Assembly (NCBI GenBank): GCA_036504075.1
Contig: DASXVX010000048.1
Location: 1-42,260, forward strand
Reading direction: 5' to 3'
Length of the DNA stretch: 42,260 nt
Origin: DASXVX01 sp036504075
GTDB lineage: Bacteria > Bacillota > Sulfobacillia > Symbiobacteriales > Symbiobacteriaceae
The notes below the pieces were generated by a model. That model was given only the letters and a program-made list of their open reading frames with translations, did no database searches and was not told the origin of the DNA. A program made the position numbers and the translations under genes. Every line of letters begins with the position of its first letter. Position 1 is the first letter of the stretch. This document shows, in pieces, positions 15,662-24,637 of this stretch.

Positions 15662-16207
15662 ATGGCTGCTCAACTCCCTGGTGATCATGCTCCGAAGCGA
15701 GTGCGCCTCACTTCCGCAAGCAAGCTGAAGCGGTACAAGAGCTTCCTAAAGATGAACTGGCGGTCTCTGGCCAGCGTTAACCCGGTGCTGATGGGTTGGT
15801 TGGCCAAGACGGTCGGCGGCATTGCCTTTACCCACGTCATCCTGGACATGATTGATGCCGAGGGCGCCGAGATCGCGATGCGGGCGGCATATGGGGGCGA
15901 GGAAGGCGCCATCGAACTTGTGATCAACCCGACCGGCCGAGCCGGCCAGCTCCTTCTTAGCTATATTACCGCCGAGTTGCCGGGGTACAAGGTGCAGAAG
16001 GGACGGCTCCGCACGATTCCGGTGGAGTTCCGGCCCGACGAGACTCCTCCGTGTCTCGTCCTGAAGATGATCGATTCCACCATTGAGCTATCGCCCAAGA
16101 AGAAGAAGAAGAGCGGCGCCGATTCCGAGGAAAGCAGCACCGGTCAGCAAGCAGCGGAGGCCAAGGCCACGGCCAGCCCCGCTCCGGAGGAATCAGGGAA
16201 CAAGTAA
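15662..16207 (+). CDS. Unknown protein with Lys-rich tail, 181 aa
   Basis: ATG 15662 follows TAGGAGAGGATGTAAGGA. Residues 1-140 form a compact mixed domain (NWRSLASVNPVLMGWLAKTVGG, DAEGAEIAMRAAYGGEEGAIELVINPTG, AELPGYKVQKGRLRTIPVEF). The last 40 residues are low-complexity: five consecutive Lys, then Ser/Glu/Ala/Pro. No signal peptide. I do not recognise a family. It stands alone, between the pabB leader and a very long hairpin. Confidence 0.75.
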   Translation: MAAQLPGDHAPKRVRLTSASKLKRYKSFLKMNWRSLASVNPVLMGWLAKTVGGIAFTHVILDMIDAEGAEIAMRAAYGGEEGAIELVINPTGRAGQLLLSYITAELPGYKVQKGRLRTIPVEFRPDETPPCLVLKMIDSTIELSPKKKKKSGADSEESSTGQQAAEAKATASPAPEESGNK

Positions 16208-16260
16208 GCTCAACGACAGGCAGGCCCCGGTCTTAAACCGGGGCCTGCCTGTCATTGAGC
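16208..16260. terminator. 24-bp near-perfect hairpin immediately after a stop codon
   Basis: GCTCAA (16208-16213) and a 17-bp arm (16215-16231) pair with 16237-16253 and TTGAGC (16255-16260). There is a single C/A mismatch and a CTTAA loop. The stem begins one base after the TAA of the 181-aa gene. It has no T tract, so it may act as an RNA-stabilising or factor-assisted 3' end rather than a classic terminator. Confidence 0.7.
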
Positions 16261-16273
16261 TGATCGTTAATTC

Positions 16274-16372
16274 CACAGTGGATGCCATTGACGCGCGCTT
16301 TGACTGCACAGTGTATGCCATTGCCGCGCGCTTTCTCTGCACAATGCATGCCATTGCCGCGCACATCATGTG
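16274..16372. repeat. Three tandem 33-bp repeats
   Basis: Units begin at 16274, 16307 and 16340 with CACAGTG/CACAATG, then GATGCCATTG or TATGCCATTG, then CGCGCGC. Units one and two are nearly identical over 33 bp; the third diverges in its last ten bases. The 33-bp period keeps frame, giving an 11-residue peptide repeat (MPLxRAxxAQC), but there is no ribosome site and the composition downstream is not protein-like. Confidence 0.75.
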
Positions 16373-16829
16373 CCTCTGCCTGGGCGTTGCAGGGGTATGT
16401 GCCTGCAAGTGCCTGTCTGTCAGTCCGCGTTAGGGGATACCCCCTCGGGGCTTATTCTGGGTGGGGCGTCCGGGTCACCGGCAGGGGACACGCCACCGTC
16501 CGGTCATGTGCTGTCCGTGTTGGTACCCGGGTACGCACCTCTCATGTTCCGGGCATGCGAGATGCCCGCGAGGCGTGTGCCAGTAGTTGTACAGGCGCAT
16601 CCATCCCGCCGGGCTACCAATGCGGTTGCGGGGCACAGGGCTGCACATTGAATGCACAATGCGCGCGCATTGTCTGTCCTATGCGAAAGGCTGGCATACC
16701 TACAGAGGCTTCCCTTGTGAGCATCGTTACCGTTTGGCCACGTGACGAGAGGGAACCAGGAGCCCCGCGTAGAAGCATTTTCGCTTGAATACACAATCGT
16801 TGCGCTTGTGAGCGCCGGGGGGTAACTGC
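16373..16829. other. Repeat- and palindrome-rich intergenic stretch
   Basis: About 450 bp without a credible gene. It holds the 12-bp palindrome GTACCCGGGTAC (16523-16534), GGGCAT-GCGAG-ATGCCC near 16550, and an 18-bp perfect palindrome ACAATGCGCGCGCATTGT (16656-16673) whose arms resemble the CACAATGC core of the 33-bp repeats. It could encode a structured RNA; no known class is recognised. Confidence 0.5.
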
Positions 16830-17690
16830 ATGGCAGCCATCAAGACGGTGGTGCGAGTCGAACAGGAAGAACCGGTGATGCGGGTCCGTCTGGTGCAGCG
16901 CTTCGCCGGGCGGACCATGCAATCCATCTGCATCCACCTGGTCGACGGACTGTTGATCGACACGGGCTGCGCCCACAGCGTGCCAGAGGTGCTGCAACTG
17001 CTGGCCGGCCGGCGCCTCGAACAGGTCGTCAACACGCATCATCATGAAGATCACATCGGGGCCAATGCGGCGCTGACCGCCCGTTATGGCCTGCTCCCGC
17101 AGATTCACCCCGCCGGCTTGCCGTACATCCAGCATCCCGGCCCCATCGGGTACTACCGGCGGCTAACCTGGGGCACGCCCGAGCCGTCGGCCGGCGTCCC
17201 CCTGGGACCCGTGGTGGAGACCCAGCATCACCGCTTCTCTGTCATACACACGCCCGGCCATGCCCCGGACCATGTCGCCCTGTACGAAGAGCGGCAGGGT
17301 TGGCTGTTCACGGGCGACCTCTTCCTGGCGCCGCGGGTCAAACTCGGAACGCCGTTTGACGATCCCTGGCAGATTCTCGCTTCGCTGAACCGGCTCCGGG
17401 AGTTGGAAATCGACCGGCTCTACTGCGGGCATGGCAGGGTGTTCAAGGGCAAAGAGGCTGCGCAGGCGTTGCAGGAACGGGTGCGGTACTGGGAATGGCT
17501 GGCCGGCGAGTCCGGCCGGCTGCGAGATCAGGGACTCTCCGTCCGGGCCATCAGCCGCCGCCTGCTGGGTCCGGAACCGTTCATGTTCTACTTCACCATG
17601 GGCGAGTTCTCCAAATGCCGTCTGATCCGGCAATTGCTGCGGTCACCCGAAGAAAGTCGCCTTGCCATCCGTGCGGGCTGGGAGTTGTGA
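16830..17690 (+). CDS. Metallo-beta-lactamase-fold hydrolase
   Basis: 286 residues, ATG 16830 behind GGGGGGT. The MBL zinc motif is THHHEDHIG (HxHxDH type) at about residues 70-78, with LVDGLLIDTGCAHS before it. Later ligands are HTPGHAPDHVALY, LFTGDLFLAP and YCGHGRVFKG. The C-terminal 70 residues are a helical extension (LQERVRYWEWLAGESGRLRDQGLSVRAISRRLLG) seen in the RNase Z/glyoxalase II-like branch. Cytosolic, substrate unknown. It is not obviously in an operon; its neighbour downstream is convergent. Confidence 0.88.
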   Translation: MAAIKTVVRVEQEEPVMRVRLVQRFAGRTMQSICIHLVDGLLIDTGCAHSVPEVLQLLAGRRLEQVVNTHHHEDHIGANAALTARYGLLPQIHPAGLPYIQHPGPIGYYRRLTWGTPEPSAGVPLGPVVETQHHRFSVIHTPGHAPDHVALYEERQGWLFTGDLFLAPRVKLGTPFDDPWQILASLNRLRELEIDRLYCGHGRVFKGKEAAQALQERVRYWEWLAGESGRLRDQGLSVRAISRRLLGPEPFMFYFTMGEFSKCRLIRQLLRSPEESRLAIRAGWEL

Positions 17691-17692
17691 CG

Positions 17693-17827
17693 TCAATAGC
17701 CGTGCACCATCTTCCTGAGCACCTGTGCGAAGCCAGGCCCGCCGGGCCCATTGAGCAGATGTGCGGTGAGACCCAGCCCAATCAGCAGCGCGACAACGAC
17801 CACAATAGTAACGACTCTCTTCTGCAC
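17693..17827 (-). CDS. Small single-pass membrane peptide, 44 aa
   Basis: GTG 17827 lies about eight bases after AAAGGAGATG, a strong site. Sequence pattern: basic start VQKR, a 17-residue hydrophobic helix (VVTIVVVVALLIGLGL), then a short Gly/Pro-rich outside region ending MVHGY. It follows the ABC permease by 38 bp on the same strand and is probably the last gene of that operon, perhaps a small accessory of the transporter. No family recognised. Confidence 0.65.
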   Translation of the reverse strand: MQKRVVTIVVVVALLIGLGLTAHLLNGPGGPGFAQVLRKMVHGY

Positions 17828-17865
17828 GTTGACACATCTCCTTTACATGTTGGTACCTTGGTTGG

Positions 17866-20274
17866 TTATACGTAGGCCAGGGTTTCACGCACGGTGAGCC
17901 GGGAGGCACGCCAGGCCGGCAAGGCGCTGGCGGCGGCAGATCCGATGATGGTGATCGCCAGCCAGAGCAGCACGGCGAAGGGCGAGACGACCAGCGGCAG
18001 CGGTGCGCGGAAGGCCAGGTTGCCGGTCACCGTGCCAACCAGGGCCGAGAGCGGCAGGGCGAGCGGGACGGCGATGATCCAGCTCAACACGCCGATGAAG
18101 ACCCCTTCGCTCACGACGATCCTGATCACCGTGTGCGGTGTGGCGCCGATGGTCTGCATCACCCCGAACTCACGGGTGCGCTCCGCCATATTCGTGCTCA
18201 TCGTAGACATGAGCCCCAGTACCCCGACCACCGCCATCACCACCGCCATGGCGACGAGCGAGAAGATCAGAATGGCGATATGTTCGCCGAGCGCCGTGCG
18301 GAACACCGAGTCCGCCATGACCATCGCCACGCTGACGTTGGCCTCCGTCAGTGTGCGTTCGATCGCCTGGATGACCTGGCCCCGTGCGACCAGGTCCCCC
18401 TCCGCCGTGACGATGCGCAGGGAACGTGCAGATCCTGGGTGGCCGCTCACACGGTCGAACCCCTCGGTGGTCACGTAGGCGCTGGCCGGGCCGATTTCCC
18501 GGACGATGCCCACCACCCGCCAGGCCGTCCCGCGACCGTCGAGCGAAAGGCTGAGGGTATCGCCAACAGTGACGTCCGGGAGTTGGGCGAGTGCTAACTG
18601 GTTGAGGACCAGCGCATCGGTGTCGCCCGGCTGCAGCCGGCGCCCTGCCAGCACCGGGAATTTGACCAGGGTCGTCTCCGCGGGGCCGGCTCGGAGGCTG
18701 AAGCTGCCGTGGCCGCCGTCGGGGTAGGTACGCACCACGTCGATGACGCCGGGCCGGGCCAGCGCGGTCGGGGCGTACCCCCAGGCCTCCACGTTTTTCA
18801 CACCGGGGAGGCTGCTGATGCGGGCGATGAGGCTCTCCACCGGCTCCGGGCGGCTGAGACGGATCTCGAGGTCGTAGCGGCGAGTCGCAAACGAATCGTC
18901 CAGGTTCTTTCCCCACGCCGCCTTGACGTTCAGGCCGGTCATGAACATCGCTCCCCCCGCCGCCAGGAGGCCGAGGGTCAGCAGCAGGCGCCCGCGGCGC
19001 CGGAAGGTGTTGCGCAGGGCCAGCAGCAAGGAGCGGTCGAGCCCGCGCAGCCCCCCCAGCACAGCGTCAAGACCACGGCCGCCGGCCCGCTCCTGGCTGA
19101 CTCCGAAGTCGGCAATCGCCTCGCGGACGGTGATCCTGCTGCCGCGTGCGATCGGACCGAGCGCCACCAGCAGCGGCACCAGCAGTCCCGCCACCACCTG
19201 CACCCCGAAGACCCACCAGGGGATGGCCTGGCTGTAGAGGGTGATGTTCAAGAGTTCGGCCAACGCCGCTGAGAACGCACGCCCAGCCGCCACGCCCGCC
19301 GGGCACCCGAGGGCGAGGGCCGCGGCGCTGATCACGAGGATCATCACGACATAGAGCCCGGCGATCTGCCGCGTTTGCGCCCCCACCGCCTTCATCACGC
19401 CGATCTGGCGGATCTGCACTGCCAGCAGCCCGGAAATCATGGTGGCGACCAGGATCGCACTCAGCACCAGCGCCATCAGGCTGAAAATCAAGAGCAGGAG
19501 CAGAACCGCGACCATCTGGTTCTGGTGCGGGTGCTTGAGCGGGGGCGGGATTTGGATCTCATGAACCTCGTGGCCTTGCTGCTGCAGCCAGCCGGCCAGT
19601 TCGCGGGCAGTGCGCTCGACCGCCACCGCGTCACCGACCTGCTCACTGACGACGATCTTCAGTTCGTCGAGATCGCCCTTCTCGCCCAGCCAGGCCAGCG
19701 TCGCAGGCGTGATGTAGCCATAGCCCATCCGCTCCTGCCAGGCCGGCGCCAGGGCGGGGTCATGCACGACTCCCGAGATCAGAACCTGGTGCTGCGGGCC
19801 GTTCGGTGTCTTGACGACCACCGTTTCGCCGAGCCGCGCCTCCACCATCGGCAGGGCCGTGCGCTCGACGAGCATCGTGCCGGTGGGCGGCGGCCAGGCG
19901 CCCCCGTCGGACCGGAACGTGCTTACCCGCATCGCGCCCATGTCCTTCACCACGAACAGGACCAGCGGCCGCCACGTGTCCGGGCCGACCTGTACCCGTG
20001 CCGTGACCGAGGCGCGGGCTTCGGCATCGGCGATGCCGGGGCGCCCGCGAACGGCTGCCACCAGCGCATCGTCGACCTTGTCCATTTCCAGTGTGGCCGA
20101 GGCCGGGTTGGTCCCGAGATAGTTGCGGCTGATCTCACGGGTCAGGGTGGAATACGTAGTCAGCACGGCCCCGACGCCAAAGATGCTGACCGCGATGGCA
20201 ATCACCATCATCGTCGTGCGCCCCCTGGTGAGCCAGAGATCGCGCCACAGTTTCTGCCAGCGGGGGCTAAGCAT
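17866..20274 (-). CDS. FtsX/MacB-like ABC transporter permease
   Basis: About 803 residues from ATG 20274, which overlaps the ATPase gene by eight bases. Two FtsX-type units: TM helix near residue 20 (MMVIAIAVSIFGVGAVL), a large extracytoplasmic domain (SATLEMDKVDDALVAAVRGRPG, APAWQERMGYGYITPATL), and three helices around LLLLLIFSLMALVLSAILVATMISGLLAVQ with the coupling motif QIGVMKAVGAQTRQIAGLYVVM. The layout then repeats, ending with FGVMQTIGATPHTVIRIVVSEGVFIGVLS. Such permeases work with a MacB/LolD ATPase in mechanotransmission or lipid/peptide export rather than import. The operon is divergent from a TetR regulator. Confidence 0.92.
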   Translation of the reverse strand: MLSPRWQKLWRDLWLTRGRTTMMVIAIAVSIFGVGAVLTTYSTLTREISRNYLGTNPASATLEMDKVDDALVAAVRGRPGIADAEARASVTARVQVGPDTWRPLVLFVVKDMGAMRVSTFRSDGGAWPPPTGTMLVERTALPMVEARLGETVVVKTPNGPQHQVLISGVVHDPALAPAWQERMGYGYITPATLAWLGEKGDLDELKIVVSEQVGDAVAVERTARELAGWLQQQGHEVHEIQIPPPLKHPHQNQMVAVLLLLLIFSLMALVLSAILVATMISGLLAVQIRQIGVMKAVGAQTRQIAGLYVVMILVISAAALALGCPAGVAAGRAFSAALAELLNITLYSQAIPWWVFGVQVVAGLLVPLLVALGPIARGSRITVREAIADFGVSQERAGGRGLDAVLGGLRGLDRSLLLALRNTFRRRGRLLLTLGLLAAGGAMFMTGLNVKAAWGKNLDDSFATRRYDLEIRLSRPEPVESLIARISSLPGVKNVEAWGYAPTALARPGVIDVVRTYPDGGHGSFSLRAGPAETTLVKFPVLAGRRLQPGDTDALVLNQLALAQLPDVTVGDTLSLSLDGRGTAWRVVGIVREIGPASAYVTTEGFDRVSGHPGSARSLRIVTAEGDLVARGQVIQAIERTLTEANVSVAMVMADSVFRTALGEHIAILIFSLVAMAVVMAVVGVLGLMSTMSTNMAERTREFGVMQTIGATPHTVIRIVVSEGVFIGVLSWIIAVPLALPLSALVGTVTGNLAFRAPLPLVVSPFAVLLWLAITIIGSAAASALPAWRASRLTVRETLAYV

Positions 20275-21049
20275 GGTCCACCTCCGCGCGGCGGGGCGAC
20301 CCCTGGCTTTCAACCGTCGCCGCCGCACGGGCGATGGCTCCGTCGGCCAGCGTGATCGTCCGGGTGATGTAGCGCGCCACGTCGCGCTCGTGGGTCACCA
20401 TCACCACGGTCTTGCCCTCCGCAGCGAGACCGGCAAAGAGCTGGAGCACGGCCTCGGACGTGTGCGAATCGAGGTTGCCGGTCGGCTCGTCAGCCACCAG
20501 AACGGGCGGGTCGTTGGCCAGGGCCCGGGCGATGGCGGCACGCTGCTGCTCGCCACCGGAGAGGGCCGAGGGCAGTTTGTCGGCCTGCGCAGCGATGCCG
20601 ACCTTCGCCAGGAGCGCCAGGGCGCGGGCGCGGCGCTCTCGAACCGGGTAGGTGTTGCAGAAATCCATCGGCAACATCACGTTCTCGGCCACCGTCAGCG
20701 TGGGCAGCAGTTGGAAGAACTGAAAGACGACGCCCACGCCCCGCCCGCGCCAGATCGCGAGTTGCTCCTGGTTGAGCGCGTGCACGGCCGTGCCTGCGAC
20801 ATGAACCTCGCCGGCGGAGGGGCGGTCGATGCCGGTGATCATATTGATCAGGGTGGACTTGCCGCTGCCGGACTTGCCGACCACTGCGGCAAACTCGCCC
20901 GCCCTGACCTGCAGGTCGACGTCCCTGAGCGCCACGAAGGGGCCGGATGCGGTCTCGTAAGTCTTGGTCAGGTGGTGCACGGCGATCAGCGGGCCTGCGG
21001 CCGCCGTCCCTGCGTCGGGCGGCTGTGGCGTGGCATGATGATGGTCCAT
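20267..21049 (-). CDS. ABC transporter ATP-binding protein (MacB/LolD type)
   Basis: 260 residues from ATG 21049, behind AGGAGGG. Walker A GKSGSGKST, Q-loop region FQFFQLLPTLTVAENVMLP, signature LSGGEQQRAAIARALANDPPVLVADEPTGNLDSHT, H-loop VMVTHERD. The A-loop aromatic and the DEPTGNLD wording are typical of the o228/MacB/LolD group that partners FtsX-like permeases. It powers the permease encoded just downstream. The C-terminal tail overlaps the permease start. Confidence 0.95.
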   Translation of the reverse strand: MDHHHATPQPPDAGTAAAGPLIAVHHLTKTYETASGPFVALRDVDLQVRAGEFAAVVGKSGSGKSTLINMITGIDRPSAGEVHVAGTAVHALNQEQLAIWRGRGVGVVFQFFQLLPTLTVAENVMLPMDFCNTYPVRERRARALALLAKVGIAAQADKLPSALSGGEQQRAAIARALANDPPVLVADEPTGNLDSHTSEAVLQLFAGLAAEGKTVVMVTHERDVARYITRTITLADGAIARAAATVESQGSPRRAEVDHA

Positions 21050-21092
21050 GGATCGTGTTCCCTCCTACATTTCGAACTGAACATCCGATAGT

Positions 21093-21120
21093 GAACAACG
21101 TGTTCGTTTTCTGTTATACT
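21093..21120. promoter_or_regulatory. Divergent promoter region with GAACA-N3-TGTTC operator candidate
   Basis: GAACA (21093-21097), three bases, TGTTC (21101-21105) is a perfect dyad. A TATACT -10 element for the tetR gene lies at 21115-21120. A second, looser dyad TTGTT-N8-AACAA is near 21160-21180. Placement between the TetR gene and the ABC operon suggests autoregulation and control of the exporter. Confidence 0.5.
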
Positions 21121-21213
21121 GTCTTTGATTGAGGGGGTCAACAACCAACCGCGAGCCGTTTGTTCGATAAGAAACAACCAGGTGCAAAGTGTTCGGAAAC
21201 TGGAGGCAGACCG

Positions 21214-21837
21214 ATGGCGGCAAGGGCCGAAGACCGGCGGGTGCAACGGACGCGCACGTTGCTGCTGGACGCGCTGATGGAACTGATGCTGGAAAAGGGC
21301 TACGAGACGGTGACAATCCAGGACATTATCGACCGGGCGAATGTCGGCCGGTCGACCTTCTACGCGCATTTTCTCGACAAAGAGGCGTTGCTGCTGAGCG
21401 GGTTTGAACAGCTCCGCCTGTTTCTGACCGAGCACGTAGGTGCAGCGCCGGTCGCGGCAAACGGGCCGAATCGCCTCACGCTGGGCTTCAGCCTGGCCAT
21501 GCTGCATCACGTCCAGAGCCACCACATGACGTATCGGGCGATCGTCGGCAAGCAGAGCGGCGCCATCGTGCACCAGCAGTTCCAGCGCATCGTCGCCGAT
21601 CTCGTGAAGCGCGAGCTGTCGGCGCTGGCGCCGTCCGGCGCGCTGGCGGTCCCGCTCGATGTCGTGGTCCAGTACACGGTCAGCGCGTTCCTGGCACTCA
21701 TGACCTGGTGGCTGGACCAGAAGATGCCCTGCTCGGCAGAGGAGATGGATCGGATGTTCCGTACGTTGACATTACCTGGTATCGCCGCCGCCCTCCCCCA
21801 GGGCGATTGGCCTTCACGCGAGCGGCGCGAAACATAG
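21214..21837 (+). CDS. TetR-family transcriptional regulator
   Basis: 207 residues from ATG 21214 behind TGGAGG. The N-terminal helix-turn-helix is canonical: RTRTLLLDALMELMLEKGYETVTIQDIIDRANVGRSTFYAHFLDKEALLLSGFE. The C-terminal ligand domain ends in an aromatic region (VSAFLALMTWWLDQKMPCSAEEMDRMFRTLTLPG) typical of the TetR_C group in Firmicutes. Divergent from the ABC exporter genes, so it most likely represses them in response to an exported compound. Confidence 0.93.
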   Translation: MAARAEDRRVQRTRTLLLDALMELMLEKGYETVTIQDIIDRANVGRSTFYAHFLDKEALLLSGFEQLRLFLTEHVGAAPVAANGPNRLTLGFSLAMLHHVQSHHMTYRAIVGKQSGAIVHQQFQRIVADLVKRELSALAPSGALAVPLDVVVQYTVSAFLALMTWWLDQKMPCSAEEMDRMFRTLTLPGIAAALPQGDWPSRERRET

Positions 21838-21884
21838 AAAAGCCCGCCAGTATTGGCTCAGAGCCAATACTGGCGGGCTTATTA
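21837..21884. terminator. Bidirectional terminator between tetR and the RNA cluster
   Basis: AGCCCGCCAGTATTGGCTC (21841-21859) pairs perfectly with the arm at 21861-21879. On the minus strand it is followed by TTTTCT (serving the SRP RNA) and on the plus strand by TTATTAA (serving tetR). Confidence 0.9.
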
Positions 21885-21899
21885 AGGTCTTGCTGTAGT

Positions 21900-21971
21900 A
21901 TCCACCTGACGAACCGCCGCTGCGCTGCTTCCTTCCGGACCTGACGCGTTATCGGCGGGTCGCCAGCGGAT
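21900..21971 (-). ncRNA. ffs: Signal recognition particle RNA, small bacterial type
   Basis: The minus strand contains the diagnostic apical domain GTCAGGTCCGGAAGGAAGCA, the Ffh-binding loop. Flanking arms pair as expected: ATCC...CCGCCG upstream with CGGCGG...GGAT downstream, with G-U pairs in between. The boundaries given are the outermost pairing I can see; the mature RNA may be somewhat longer at the 3' side. It is the small, Alu-less form, unlike the longer scRNA of Bacillus. The outer helix begins at the base next to the CCA end of tRNA-Ser, implying co-transcription and processing. Confidence 0.85.
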
Positions 21972-22060
<89 letters not shown>

Positions 22061-22080
22061 AGTGGTGGAGCAAAAGAGAC

Positions 22081-22156
22081 TGGAGCGGGCGACGGGATTC
22101 AAACCCGCGACCTGTACCTTGGGAGGGTACCGCTCTATCAACTGAGCTACGCCCGC
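22081..22156 (-). tRNA. tRNA-Gly (anticodon CCC)
   Basis: Minus strand: acceptor GCGGGCG, D-arm GCTCAGTTGATAGAGC, anticodon stem GTACC with loop CTCCCAA, T-arm GCGGGTTTGAATCCCGT, acceptor CGCCCGC and encoded TCCA. 76 nt. It precedes tRNA-Ser by 20 bp in the same direction. Confidence 0.96.
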
Positions 22157-22248
22157 ATATGACTGACGAGAACTAATACTACCGGATGGAGCGCTCGTCG
22201 TCAACCCATTGGCCGGTGGCGAGTTTTACCGTGGTTTCAGGGTTCCGT

Positions 22249-24501
22249 TTACATGACGTCCGAGGTCGCCGCGTCCGAAGTCACCGCGTCCGAGGTCATC
22301 GCTTCGGTGATGGCCTCAAAGGTGGGACACGAACGGAGCAGTTCCTCGGCATCCATCGCCGCCAGCGGCTTGGCGAACAGGAACCCCTGCCCATTGTCGC
22401 AGCCGAGTGCCTGCAGGTGCGACATCTGGTCCACAGTCTCAATGCCTTCGCCGGTGACGGTCAGGCCCAGCGCCTTGGCCATGATGATGATGGCGTTGAC
22501 GATGGTCTTTTCCTCCGGGTCCCGGCCCAGCCGGTCCACGAAGGAGCGGTCGATTTTCAGCACGTCCACCGGGAATCGCTTCAGGTAGCCCAGCGAAGAA
22601 TAGCCGGTGCCGAAATCGTCGATCGCCAGTTTGATGCCCAGCAGCTTCAGGCGCTTCATCGTGCTGGACGTCAGCTCGGCATCGTGCATCATCACCGACT
22701 CCGTGATCTCCAGCTTCAGGCAGGCCGGGTCCAGGCCGGACTCGTGCAGCGCCCGGGCCACTTCGTGGGCGATGCTCGGGTCTTGCAGCTGCTTGCCGGA
22801 GAGGTTCACGCTGACCATCAGGGGCGGCGCATCCGGGTGTTGCAGTTGCCACTCCCGCACCTGCCGGCAGGCGGTGTTCAACACCCACTTGCCCAGGGGC
22901 ACGATCATGCCGGTCTCCTCGGCGATGGGGATGAAGTCCACCGGGCTGACCAGGCCCCGCTGCGGGTGTTGCCACCGGACCAGCGCTTCCACCTCGGCCA
23001 CCCGGCCTTTTTTCTGGAAACTGACGATGGGCTGGTAGAATACCCGGAACTCGCCCCGCTCAAGGGCCCGCCGGAGGTCTGTCTCCATGGCCAGCCGTTC
23101 CTTGACCCGCTCTTCCATGCTTTTGTCGAAGACTTCGAAACGGGCCTTGCCGCGCGTTTTGGCGGTATACATGGCCAGGTCGGCGGCCCGGAGCAGGCTC
23201 TCCGGCTCGTCATAGCCGGGACCGCTCATTGCGATCCCCATGCTGACCGACGCGAAGACTTCGTGGCCACCCAGGTCAAAGGGCTTGCGGAACAGGTCCC
23301 GGATTCGCTCGGCCTGGCGAATGGCGTCGCCGGTGTCACCGACGTCTCGGAGCAAGAGCACGAACTCGTCGCCGCCCAGGTGACCGGCGATGTCCCGGAA
23401 GGCCAGGCAAGCCTTGATCCGGTCGGACGCCGCCAGCAGCAGCCGGTCGCCATACTGGTGACCCAGGCTGTCGTTGATGATCTTGAAGTTGTCCATGTCC
23501 AGGAAGAGCACCGTCACCGGCCATCCAGCCCTCAGCCCCGTCTTGGCTGTCAGGGCGCTTTCGAGCTCCTCCATGAACAGCGACCGGTTGGGCAGGTCGG
23601 TCAGCGGGTCATGATAGGCCAGATGCCGGAGCTTCTCCTCCATCACCTTGCGATCACCGATGTCGCGGTAGGTAATCAGAATGCCGCCCAACGCCGGATC
23701 GTCACCCAGGTTGTTGGCGACGATTTCGGCCGTCCGATATTCGCCCGTCGCCTGCTGGAACCGGAGTTCGGTCGTGAAATTTTCGTTGTACGAATCCAGG
23801 ACTTGTGCGAAGAACTTCAGCACCTGCTCCTGGTCGCCCTCGTGCACCAATTCCAGGAAGTTCCGGCCGATCAGGTCCGCATCGGCATGGCCGGTGACCC
23901 GCAGGGCCGCCGGGCTGGCGTAATAAACAGCGCCATCGCCGCCGGCGATGCAGAAAACGTCGGAGGCGTTCTGGATCAGCGCCCGGAACCGCTCGGTGCT
24001 CTGCCGGACCGCCAGGCGCTCGGTAGATAGCACTTCGGCGTTGCGGTTGGTCCGCTCCAGCGTCAGGAACAGGGCGCCAATGAAAAAGACGGAGAGCGCC
24101 AGGACCGCAACGGAGCCGATCATAGCCCACGAGTTCGTCTGGGAGGCGTCCAGCCCATAGTTCAGGCGGGTCTCGGCCACCTTGCTCATAAACTGTTCGT
24201 AGCCGGGCACCACCGGGGTTTGCAGGAGGACCGCCGCATCGGGCACACCCCTGGGGGCAAGGCCCACCAGGCGGCCCAGTGCCACGTCCATGCGGGACCG
24301 AAGCGCAGACAGGTGCCTGGCCGCCTCCGCGGCCGAATCCGGCCGGGCGGCAACCGCTTGCTGTTCGCTTTGCATGGCAATTGCCAGCTCTTCAACCCGG
24401 TCGAGTAGCAGTTCCGCTTCCCTTTGTCGGTCCGAACGGAAATGCAGAACAACGACGTTGCCCGCCGCCGCCACGGCGATCAGTATCGCTGCGGCAAGCA
24501 C
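22249..24501 (-). CDS. Membrane-anchored PAS-GGDEF-EAL protein
   Basis: About 750 residues. N-terminal helix (AAAILIAVAAAGNVVVLHF), an extracytoplasmic helical segment of about 115 residues, a second helix (MIGSVAVLALSVFFIGALFL), a PAS domain (RFRALIQNASDVFCIAGGDGAVYYASPAALRVTG), GGDEF domain with intact GHLGGDEF, and EAL domain with intact EVEALVRWQHP and DDFGTGYSSL. It may both make and break cyclic di-GMP. GTG 24501 has no ribosome site. The frame continues upstream through a basic stretch (SKKRRTRGWI) toward GGGAGGGAAGG, so the true start may be further up. The tail holds a TSDA/TSDV repeat encoded by about 12-bp DNA repeats (22253-22300). Confidence 0.93.
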   Translation of the reverse strand: MLAAAILIAVAAAGNVVVLHFRSDRQREAELLLDRVEELAIAMQSEQQAVAARPDSAAEAARHLSALRSRMDVALGRLVGLAPRGVPDAAVLLQTPVVPGYEQFMSKVAETRLNYGLDASQTNSWAMIGSVAVLALSVFFIGALFLTLERTNRNAEVLSTERLAVRQSTERFRALIQNASDVFCIAGGDGAVYYASPAALRVTGHADADLIGRNFLELVHEGDQEQVLKFFAQVLDSYNENFTTELRFQQATGEYRTAEIVANNLGDDPALGGILITYRDIGDRKVMEEKLRHLAYHDPLTDLPNRSLFMEELESALTAKTGLRAGWPVTVLFLDMDNFKIINDSLGHQYGDRLLLAASDRIKACLAFRDIAGHLGGDEFVLLLRDVGDTGDAIRQAERIRDLFRKPFDLGGHEVFASVSMGIAMSGPGYDEPESLLRAADLAMYTAKTRGKARFEVFDKSMEERVKERLAMETDLRRALERGEFRVFYQPIVSFQKKGRVAEVEALVRWQHPQRGLVSPVDFIPIAEETGMIVPLGKWVLNTACRQVREWQLQHPDAPPLMVSVNLSGKQLQDPSIAHEVARALHESGLDPACLKLEITESVMMHDAELTSSTMKRLKLLGIKLAIDDFGTGYSSLGYLKRFPVDVLKIDRSFVDRLGRDPEEKTIVNAIIIMAKALGLTVTGEGIETVDQMSHLQALGCDNGQGFLFAKPLAAMDAEELLRSCPTFEAITEAMTSDAVTSDAATSDVM

Positions 24502-24637
24502 GATCCAGCCCCGAGTCCGGCGTTTTTTGGACGTGGTGGTACGGATGTGCCCTTCCCTCCCTACCGGGAATATCCTTAAGTTATGTCTATTCTACACCTG
24601 GAATCGAAATCCATGGGTGTGATTATTCCGACTATAT

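Noticed and set aside
15476..15688. 70-aa minus-strand frame between pabB and the 181-aa gene
   Set aside because: No ribosome site and it overlaps the well-supported start of the 181-aa gene.
16282..16788. 168-aa plus-strand frame containing an 11-residue repeat
   Set aside because: No ribosome site, Cys/Arg-rich composition and no conserved domain; the apparent peptide repeat follows from the 33-bp DNA repeat.
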